Origin: Wuchereria bancrofti
Taxonomy: Eukaryota; Nematoda; Chromadorea; Rhabditida; Onchocercidae
Reading direction: 5' to 3'
Assembly: GCA_005281725.1 (NCBI GenBank)
Contig: SSBO01000012.1
Span: 18,735,881 to 18,799,880 of the forward strand
DNA length: 64,000 nt
Below are positions 38,339-47,109 of the stretch, piece by piece (position 1 is the stretch's first letter; the number at the start of each line of letters is the position of its first letter). The notes under the pieces are model-generated. The model was not told the origin of the DNA and made no database searches. It worked only from the letters and a program-made list of their open reading frames with translations. Position numbers and translations under genes: made by a program.

Positions 38339-39142
38339 GTGAATCTTCACAATCTGATTTAGAACCTTCTACTGAATTACGAACTATGCACCTCTGATAA
38401 ATGATATCCCATCTGGATGACAATGCAAGGTGGTCATGTATTGGCTACAATGATGGTTATTAAATTATTTTTATTGTTACTCAGTTAACTGGTCAGATTA
38501 TATTATTGATTCAAATCATCTGATTAACCAATTCATTATAGCATTCTTATGAAATCTTTATCAGCTTGATATTATATAATTGTAGTTGAAATAAGAAAAA
38601 ATGAATGAAATTTTTTGGATAAACAAACAACATATAGGAGAATTCGCATCAGCTGCATAATATAAGCTGTGGTCATTGGTCGAAAGTACGAAAACGATTG
38701 ATTTACATTGTCCATCCCAAAGGGTATTCAATTGGTGTGTTAATTGCTTATTACCCTAAAGGCTTTCATATTCGCTTGTTTTACATTTTAATTACTTTTC
38801 TAGCAATTTTAACTAGAAAGTTAAATAGATTTGCCATGACAAGGTTCCAAATTTATAGCATTGGCTGTAAGTTAAGATTGTTGAAATTCAACTTCATGCT
38901 AATAGTATCAAACTTTTTGATATTAAAAGTTAAATTTTGCCATTAAATCCTAAGTTAATACTAGAATATTATGCTATTTCCAATTTGAATTCAGGAGAGA
39001 AAGAATAGAGATAAGTGAAGAAAAAAGGACAGAACAAAAATAATCATAAGCTGAGAACTTCGAAGAGAAAAATGAAACAAAAAGTTTAATTGTTTTCCAA
39101 TGAATTCTGTTCATGAAAAAATAGAAAATTTTTGATGATAAC

Positions 39143-39778
39143 CTATTTTGTAATGAATAAAGTGGCATCAACACCTTTTGTAGTGCAAAAGTCCGCTCTC
39201 TGATCACCCGAGGTTCGTTGTGACAATTGAAGCAAATCATTGTTCAGTCGATATCTTTCTTGTTCGGTAAATTGCTAAAATACTTTTTACAATTTCCATC
39301 AGGATAACGCTTAAATATTTCCAAGCTAGAAGAGAAAGGACAAAAGGATGAAAAGAAGGAAATTGATGAGAGATGATCATTTGTCATTTTTCAGTCATTT
39401 CATCGATTTCGTTTTTTTATTTGACGATTCATTTCTTGAATAGACTATTTGTCGTATTAGCTATGAAGAGATAAATATTAAGGAAATGATACTTTACTAA
39501 GTCTAAGCAATATTATTTTTGATTAATAAAATTTCCTTATTACTGTCTCGAAAGCTATTTCGAATAAGTTTTAGGAAGTTATTTCGAGTAAGTAATTATG
39601 CAATAAAAAACTGAATAAAGGTAACTTTGTCTGGATCACACACATATCCTTTCGATTTTAGCCTACAATCACTGTAGCCATTAGTACGAGGATTTGGAAA
39701 AGTATTTACTGCTTGTTCTTGAGCAAAGCAAAATTGAATGATAAACAATAGCAGTATTAATAAATTACAATGCCACAT
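39143..39778 (-). pseudogene. MOLO-1/TPM-domain-like secreted protein, truncated after the first third of the domain
   Basis: Two exons in phase: 39778-39626 and 39274-39143, giving 94 residues. A signal peptide at 1-19 (MWHCNLLILLLFIIQFCFA) is followed by FPNPRTNGYSDCRLKSKGYV and CDPDK, then QFTEQERYRLNNDLLQL and DFCTTKGV. This is the start of the nematode TPM domain of MOLO-1-type proteins, the auxiliary subunit of levamisole acetylcholine receptors in C. elegans. Family members continue with the rest of the domain and usually a membrane segment, but here the frame meets TAG nine codons after DFCTTKG and no further exon is found down to about 38000. A TTTTCAG acceptor lies one base before the ATG. 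It may be a pseudogene, a short secreted isoform, or a gene whose later exons I could not recognise. Confidence 0.55.
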
Positions 39779-42700
39779 TCTGAAAATACTTACAGCAGTT
39801 TTAACTAATTTAATTAATGTATGAAATAAATATTTAAATATTACAATCATAACATATTAATGTTTACTGTTTAATGATTTCGAATAAAAATAGAAATTAT
39901 TTAATATAGCTAATATAATACTCAAATTTGTAATTTTTTTTTGCTAAATTTGCTTATAATTACTTTTCCCTTTTGATATTTTGAAATGTTAAATGAAAAA
40001 TGGCAAAGCAAAAACGACGATATCACTGGATGAATCAATGCCTGATATTTCAAATGATTTTCTGGTATGAATGCATGTTAGTTGTATTAAATGAAACGAA
40101 ATGTTTGAAGTGGAAAGCAAAAACAAAAAAATGACGAAAAGATAATGGTAATTAAGAAAAGAAGAAAGCGTTCATTTCGTTCATTCTATCAAATCAATGA
40201 AAAATGAAAAGAAAAGAAGGAAAATATAATCAAAACAGTTGTCACTGTAAGTATTTCATTTTTGATAGTATTCAACGGAAAGGAAAAAGTAATGAAAAAA
40301 TTTTCTACGACGAGTGAATTACTTCCGGAAATAATACCAGTTAAAAACAAAAGTTAGAAGGAAATAACTGAACAAAAACTTCAATTTGTACTTATCTGTC
40401 CTACTGATATTAAGAAGAGGACTTTATTATCGGAATACTTAACAGAACTGAATGTAATATATATGTAAAAGTGTGACGATTCAGAATGCAGTTAAAGATA
40501 TCTCAAGTGAAGTGATAGATTTTTGATTAAAAATTGATCAAAATGAGTTAGTTTTATTTTAAACTAAATTATCAGGAAATCAGATAAGGTGATGTAAGTA
40601 TGCTGATGAATAGTTAAGTGCAGTGAAGTGTCACTGATTGTAAAGGAGTGATTGAGAGGAGCATTCTTCTCTAATATAAACCTGCGCTTATTCGTCTCAT
40701 CTTCCTTTCAAAATAAAATCATGTAATTCTTTTTCGATATTATTTCTTTTTTCTCCACTTTTTTTTCATTTTTATTTACAAATACAAGGAGAGATAACCT
40801 TTATTATTCATTTTTATTACCACAATATCATCAAAATGTTTGCATTGTTAAGAATAAATTTGAAAAATAATTGAAATTCAAAAAAATTTACTGTTGATCG
40901 ATTCAGTTGAATATAGGTGGCTAAAACGAAGTAAAAGTAAATATGAAATTGGAACAATGATAGGAATAATGATTGAATGAATTGAATTTTATTTTTTGTT
41001 GATGCAAACACATTTTGTAACTTGTAATTATTTGCAATAATTTAGAATTTTAATTAATCTAAAACTTATTGATTAATTTAAGTAATCTATAAAGCATAGA
41101 AAAATATCTGAAAGGAATGATCGGTAGCGAAATTCGAGTAGTTAGTAATTAGTGATAAAAAGGTATAATTACGTTGAAAATAAATGGTAACTCTCTGTAA
41201 TAAATTAAACCTTAGGAATATCTAATAGCTAAGGAATGTAGTTGTAGTAATGACTGAAAATATATCTTTAGAGAACTCTATAACGTTATTGAATTTGACT
41301 TGATTTTTTTATGACTTGTTCCCATTATTGTTAGGTTTGACTTCTTTTAAAAATTTTTTTTTATTAGACCTTTATTTGTTAAATCACACTTCTAATCATT
41401 GAAACCTATGAGAGCTGCATTAAGTCTCTATGAAGATATTGAATCCCATTTAGGATTCATTCGCAGATTAAGAACTTTTTGAATCATATCACTTTCTTGA
41501 ATTCGTTAAAAAGTCTGAAGCTCAATGACAAATTAACGAAATTACAATCAGACGTGAGTTCCTTGACATATAACAGCACATAAGGATGTCTTGTTTTTCA
41601 TGCATGAAAATTTCCAATTATCTAAATATATACATATACATAAGTGCAGTAAACTGTAATATGAAACAAAATTATTCATTTATATTTCTTTATATATTAG
41701 TATCACTATTTAAAATTATTCTATTCATACATGCATATATTTAGCAATAGATCTGAGAAATACATCTGATTAGCTAATAATTTTAGCCATGATTTCTCCA
41801 CATGACATCAATTAGATTTAATACATAAGATGAGGAGATAATAATTTTTCATATTGATATTGTCAGAATAGCATAATAGTTCTCTGTGAGATAGGAAATT
41901 TGGGGTATGAAGTTGTATTAGCGAAATCATAACAGAAGTTGATAGCCTGATTACTGTAGCAGGACCCTAAAAATTATGCTGAATGGAGCAAGGCTGGTAG
42001 TTTGGATGGTGGTTTCGTTGGGGTGGGTGGTTCGTAGTTAGGTTGGGTCCGGTTGGGGTGATGTTGAGGAAGTAGGATTTGGTTGTCTTGCACAAGGTGG
42101 ACTTATAGCTTTCGCCTGAAAACATATAAAAGAAAAGCCAGATTGTAGGGCTTAGACTCAGTGTGATTCATAAGACATTTTTTTTAGATATATTTATCAC
42201 TTAACTTATAATATACAATACAAGCTGTGATATCTATTAGTTTTCCATGATTTCTAGATTATTTTGAACCAAATCATTGTGCTATCTTCGACGTCTTAAT
42301 CACGTTTTTCTTGCTGTAGTATTTTGATCTGGAAAATGGTTTTTGTTTGTGGTTTGTAGTAAGTTAACGTGCAGAAAGTACGGAAATTCCATTTAGTTGG
42401 AATTGTCCATTTTTGGTGTTTTCCAGTAGGAATTAATTTTGAGGCAAGGATTAGGAAGAGTATTTTTGTGGGTGGGTGTGTTTTATTTTCTTTGTTCTTG
42501 TTCATGTAGAATGAGAACATCTATTCTCCCCTTCTGAGCTGGAGAAAAGAATTGTTTGCATAACTGGATTCAGACTTGGGGTGGTAATTAATTCCTTGAA
42601 TGTATCGCCAGTCATTCGTTTTAATTCTTCGATGATTAACTGTTTATGTTGTATGTTGCGGTCGTAGATTGTAGATTGCATACATTTAGAAGTATTTACC

Positions 42701-42811
42701 TCTTTTCTGTGGTTACCGATGGAACATCGATACGTTTAAAGTAAATCATTCGTTTTAATGTAAACGATGAAAACTGTGATTGAAATTAATTTTTAGTTAG
42801 TCGGACTTGCA
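39779..42811. other. Intergenic region upstream of rpl-3
   Basis: No exon is supported. From about 41980 to 42800 the + strand turns G/T-rich (GGTTGGGGTGGGTGG-type runs near 42020), in contrast to the A/T-balanced flanks. This is presumably the promoter and outron of rpl-3. A TTTTAG acceptor at 42791-42796 lies 15 bases before the rpl-3 start. Confidence 0.6.
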
Positions 42812-45280
42812 ATGTCTCATCGTAAATTTTCGGCTCCACGACATGGATCGATGGGTTTTACACCCAAGAAACGATCGAAACGCCATCGTGGAAAAGTTAA
42901 GGCCTTTCCCAAGGATGATCCCTCGAAACCGATTCATTTGACTGCATTTATGGGTTTTAAAGCAGGGATGACTCATATTGTCCGTGAGGTATCATTCCAT
43001 TATTTTGGCTTTTTGATGTTGGTATTAGTGAGCAATGCACAATGATGAATTCATTGACTATTATTTGAGTAATAGAGTGATGAGCTATAAAATGTTCCCT
43101 ATTGGACTGAGTGCTTCATATCTGTGCCCCAACTATACATTGTATAGTTTCACATATATTAAATGTGTGGCGCATTATAGGTTGATAAGCCGGGATCAAA
43201 GGTTAATAAAAAGGAAGTTGTCGAAGCAGTGACAGTTCTGGAAACACCTCCGATGATTATCGTTGGTGTGGTGGGATACATCGATACGCCGCGCGGTCCG
43301 CGACAGTTTAAGACGGTGTGGGCAGAACATCTGTCGGAAGACTGTCGACGAAGGTTCTACAAAAACTGGTAAATTTAATCGATTTTTTTAGACATCTTAA
43401 TTAAGTTAGCGGCATTGATGGTAGTTAGTGGTTTACTTGGTGGTGTTGTGGGTAAAATGGTTTACAAGTGATTGTCCCGGGTTCGAATCTCAGGTTCTGG
43501 TGTGGAAAAATTCTGAAAGCTGTGACGAGAGGCTAGGAAGATACTTACTAGTTATGAAGATAGCAACAGTCCAGTATATGCTGCCTTCCTTCTGAGCTTT
43601 CGTTTTCTGACATGATGGTAACGTTCTATGCCTCAGTGTCATTTTGCTACATTTGAAATGAATTGGTTACTTCAGTGCACGGTTTTGAAAATACTGTCAC
43701 TCTCCTCTGCAGTGTTTTGCATGAGTAGCAAATTCAGTCATCGGAGAACAGACCTTCCGCTGTTACAAATGTTGTCAGCGTAACATGAAGGCCACTAAAA
43801 CGGCGTAAGAAGCGGGAGCTTTTGTTCTTTGCTTTTACACTGTTAGAGTTCTCATATTCCACAGGAATTCATCGAAGAAGAAGGCATTTCAAAAGCATGC
43901 GAAGAAATGGCAAGATGAGGATGGTATGAAATCGATACAAGCTGATTTGGCCAAGATGAAGAAATATTGTTCAATAATTCGTGTTATTGCACACACACAG
44001 GTTCGTTTTGGGGATGGAAGAGGTTTTCTTTTTTTTTTTTTATTTCATTTTTATTTTTTTATTATTTTTTATTTAAACCGATTACAAGTTTCATGTAGAG
44101 TTTCTGTTCACTCTCGACTTTGCAGATGAAAGTTATGAAACATCGGGAGAAAAAGGCTCACATTATGGAAATACAAGTAAATGGTGGTACAATCCCCGAA
44201 AAAGTTGATTGGGCTTATGAACATTTCGAAAAACAGGTGAATTAATTTTAAGACCGCTTAATGGCGTGCAAATGTTTTTTCTCAATCTTACCAAGGAAAG
44301 CAGAATTAACTGGAGTATTCTTCACATTCAGGTGCCAGTGGACTCGGTATTCGCTCAAGATGAAATGATTGATACTATTGGTGTTACCAAGGGAAAAGGT
44401 TTCAAAGGTGTTACAAGTCGTTGGCATACAAAAAAACTTCCACGAAAAACACATAAGGGTCTTCGAAAGGTACAGTTTTTCTGATTTAACTCAAGCATAT
44501 TTTGTTTGCAGTAGTTCGATGGCAGTGATGTATAAGGTCAAATGGAAGTAGTGGACTGAAAATCTCTTGTCGATATATTGAAGCTGAGCCACTCACTCAT
44601 TTTCTACAAAAGTTTTTCGGTTGCTTTAACAATACTGACAAGTCTGATCCGTGGTTTAGGTAGCGTGTATTGGAGCTTGGCATCCATCTCGTGTGCAGTT
44701 TACGGTTGCTCGTGCTGGTCAGAAAGGCTATCATCATCGCACGGAAGTCAACAAGAAAATCTATCGGATAGCAAAGTCTTGTCTAACCGAGGAGGGCAGA
44801 AGAAACGGTGGTACAGATTATGATATTACGGAGAAGAGTATTAATCCTATGGTAAGTTAAATGATTCGTAAACGATGTGGTGGGGTGATATAAATTTGCA
44901 TTGCATAATGATGATGCTAGTCTGCAATTCAGTATATTATGTGCTGACAACCGCACGGGACTGAATGCAATTGTTGACCTCTCTTATGCGGTTGATGTTA
45001 TCTCTTGTTTCTATAATTATAAATATTTTAGGGAGGCTTCCCGCACTATGGCTTAGTGAATCAGGATTTCGTCTTGATTCGAGGTTGCTGTATGGGTTCG
45101 AAAAAGAGGCCTATCACACTACGGAAATCATTAATTACGCAAACGAAACGTTTCGCTTATGAAAAAATCAACTTGAAATGGATCGACACCAGTTCCAAGT
45201 TTGGTCACGGGCGATTCCAGACACATGCAGAAAAGAAAGCATTCATGGGCAAGTTGAAGAAAGATTTTGTTGCTGCTTAG
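42812..45280 (+). CDS. rpl-3: Large-subunit ribosomal protein uL3 (RPL3)
   Basis: Core protein of the 60S subunit close to the peptidyl-transferase centre. Seven exons: 42812-42988, 43181-43368, 43865-44000, 44126-44236, 44332-44469, 44660-44851, 45032-45280; 396 residues against about 400 in other animals. The start [89 protein letters not shown] and [20 protein letters not shown] are unmistakable uL3. The histidine modified by METTL18 in other animals lies in the [14 protein letters not shown] stretch. The exons are clearly richer in G and C than neighbouring genes, as expected for a highly expressed gene. Four introns appear to host box C/D snoRNAs. A polyadenylation signal AATAAA is at 45322-45327. 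Confidence 0.98.
43037..43114 (+). ncRNA. Box C/D snoRNA candidate in rpl-3 intron 1
   Basis: Terminal stem GCAC 43037-43040 with GTGC 43111-43114. Box C ATGATGA is at 43042-43048, a perfect C' box GTGATGA at 43077-43083 and box D CTGA at 43107-43110. Total 78 bases, inside intron 42989-43180. The sequence before box D (CTATTGGA) can pair over about 8 bases with the conserved 18S segment UCCAAUAG, which is weak, so the target is uncertain. Confidence 0.6.
43480..43490 (+). other. tRNA-like B-box motif in rpl-3 intron 2
   Basis: GGTTCGAATCT resembles the internal RNA polymerase III B box, with a loose A-box-like GTGGGTAAAATGG about 30 bases upstream. The T-stem pairing is poor and no acceptor stem forms, so this is at best a decayed tRNA or tRNA-derived SINE fragment. 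Confidence 0.3.
43515..43601 (+). ncRNA. Box C/D snoRNA in rpl-3 intron 2, predicted guide for 18S rRNA (SNORD83-like)
   Basis: Terminal stem GAAAGC 43515-43520 with GCTTTC 43596-43601. Box C GTGACGA is at 43522-43528 (one change from consensus), C' ATGAAGA at 43554-43560 and box D CTGA at 43592-43595. The 12 bases before box D, GCTGCCTTCCTT, are fully complementary to the universally conserved 18S segment AAGGAAGGCAGC. The base opposite the fifth position upstream of box D is the A equivalent to human 18S A468. From memory, human A468 is guided by SNORD83A/B, which also sit in RPL3 introns. Confidence 0.85.
44520..44591 (+). ncRNA. Box C/D snoRNA candidate in rpl-3 intron 5
   Basis: Terminal stem TGGC 44520-44523 with GCCA 44588-44591. 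Box C GTGATGT is at 44525-44531 (last base off consensus), D' CTGA at 44556-44559 and box D CTGA at 44584-44587. Total 72 bases inside intron 44470-44659. No convincing C' box. I could not match either guide stretch to rRNA from memory. Confidence 0.55.
44900..44971 (+). ncRNA. Box C/D snoRNA in rpl-3 intron 6, possible 5.8S rRNA guide
   Basis: Terminal stem ATTGCAT 44900-44906 with ATGCAAT 44965-44971, a perfect 7-bp helix. Box C ATGATGA is at 44908-44914, a C'-like GTGCTGA at 44941-44947 and box D CTGA at 44961-44964. Total 72 bases. The stretch TCTGCAATT at about 44921-44929 is complementary to the conserved 5.8S segment AATTGCAG(A), the neighbourhood of human 5.8S G75. The D' box after it (CAGT) is degenerate. 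Confidence 0.72.
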
Positions 45281-47109
45281 TGACTGCTCTTCATGCCCGT
45301 TGTTATAATTTTTCTTGCACAATAAATTGTTGCTCTCTGCTGCAGTTTTCATAACTTTTTCAAACAGATATGTAGTGTTAGTTTACTGGGAAATAATCTG
45401 CATTTTCTCCATTGTGCTGCGCTTCCCGATGACATTCTAAAAATCGAGTGTTGTCAGGAAATTTTACTTTATCTTGATGATGAATTCCTGTTGTTGACGC
45501 AGACGAGTAGACGAAATAAAACGTCTGTTGATCGTAGAGACGAATCAAACTGAGCTTGCTGGTTATTGTTAAAGTCTGCTTCAAACAATAGACTTATAAG
45601 GTGAGCATTAGTTTATTATTAATTACAGTGACTTCGGTGAGTGAACAGATGTCATTCTTGAATGACTTTCAACCTATACGGTGAATTTAGTTTATAACAT
45701 TATATTCGTTGCTTACAAGAGTGACTGTGAGCAAATTAAAACATCCGCTGTAATAATTTGACATTTTAAATAGGACTGGTTTATAACAAACAAAGCTAAT
45801 TGAACAAAGGACTTACAACCGTTTAACACTGATTAGGAGAAATTTACAAATTAAGCATGCAGATGCTCTAAAATGCACATAATGACGGTAATTGTTGGTT
45901 GAATGATTGCTTAAGAATTTTAGGTAAAATAATCGTTGGTCTAGGCATATAAGACGAACTTTGCTCTACAAATTCCTCTATCTTTTAGATTTAATGCAAG
46001 ATTATTCTGTTCATTTCGGCTCATGAAATTATTTCGGTGTTTCCGATAAGTGTATGAAAATAAAACTTCGAATTGCAGTATCTGGGTAGTATGACATCAG
46101 TGGATGTTGTACTGTGCTGATTTGGGGCTCTGTAAATCTTCGTGTCGGTCATGTAAACTGCTTAAAAGTGAATAAAGCAACTAATTCAAAATGAATAAAG
46201 ATAAAAATAGAGCTACTGGATGCTGTGAGCCAATATCTTAAAGAAGGAATTAATCTGTCGGAATAAAATAAGTACGATGTAAACAAAAGTAGATAAAGGT
46301 GTTTGTTTCGGGACAAGTAATGGGTACATAGATTTGCGGTTGGACAATATGCAAACATATGATCAATTGAGAATCACTCTTTCCGATTCAAGTACTAAGT
46401 TCAACCCATCAAACCAATTCACTATGAAAAACAATTCAACTCATGAAATAAATACCAAGTGGAGGCCGAAGGCACCGGCAACAAATAAACCTGAATTTTG
46501 GGTCCACTACCTATGGCCAAATAATGATGCCAAAACGTAGCTTTTATTCATTTTATTCTCTTCATAATTTCATACTTTTATTCTGTGCAATTGAAGATAA
46601 CTTTTGCAGTGAAACTATTTTATTATACAACCCACTTTCTGCAGTAGTTATTATCGTAATTTCAAGAAATGAAAAAATAAGAATGTAATAAGTAATTCAT
46701 CATTCCTCAAGCAATTCAAGCATAATAATGTAAAGGATATTTCGGCAATTGATATTTCGGCTATTAAAATGAAGTTATATTGTTCGATGAGTAAATGAAT
46801 TTATCCAAATAGATGTTTGGAGGAAATGAATTGAAATTTCGAGGTTTTGATTAAAAAAAAAAGATGAAAATGGCAATATTTTCTAAATATACATTCACTT
46901 TTTTGAAATTTATGCATCGGAAAATGTTTCTACTGGAAATAATTTTACTTATAGCAAATATATGCTATCAATTGGATTTAATAAGAGACGACATTTTTAA
47001 TTTCTCTAAAATCCCTTGGCGACAATTTTCAGATCTACTCTCTTTTCTCCTTTCAAGTACATTCAATGTTGAGACGCACATTCATACTGCCAAGTGATCT
47101 TCCTAATTT
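45281..47109. other. Intergenic region between rpl-3 and the chemoreceptor gene
   Basis: Contains the rpl-3 3' UTR with its AATAAA at 45322-45327. No other gene is firmly supported; a small open frame at 46349-46540 (+) is listed separately. An ORF at 46864-47097 (+) is hydrophobic at its start but AT-driven and without motif. Confidence 0.6.
46349..46540 (+). CDS. Doubtful small ORF, 63 residues
   Basis: Open frame from ATG 46349, hydrophilic, with a less AT-biased tail (TKWRPKAPATNKPEFWVHYL). No signal peptide, no family recognised, no splice partner found. It could be a short gene, a 3' exon of an unseen gene, or chance. Confidence 0.18.
   Translation: MQTYDQLRITLSDSSTKFNPSNQFTMKNNSTHEINTKWRPKAPATNKPEFWVHYLWPNNDAKT

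Larger units (their letters stand above)
36054..39142. other. Intergenic region between AATF and the MOLO-1-like gene
   Basis: No supported gene except the doubtful ORF at 36163-36429 (-). It holds a GA dinucleotide tract at 38312-38338 and the 3' flanks of two convergent genes. Other small ORFs here lack motifs and splice sites. Confidence 0.6.

Noticed and set aside
43035..43232. + strand ORF in rpl-3 intron 1
   Set aside because: Runs through the intron and the snoRNA candidate; the uL3 sequence is complete without it.
43445..43510. Functional tRNA gene in rpl-3 intron 2
   Set aside because: Only the B-box-like motif is good; the T-stem is mismatched and no acceptor or anticodon stem can be drawn.
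46864..47097. + strand 77-residue ORF with hydrophobic start
   Set aside because: AT-driven composition, no motif, and it ends against the 3' end of the minus-strand chemoreceptor; not separable from chance.
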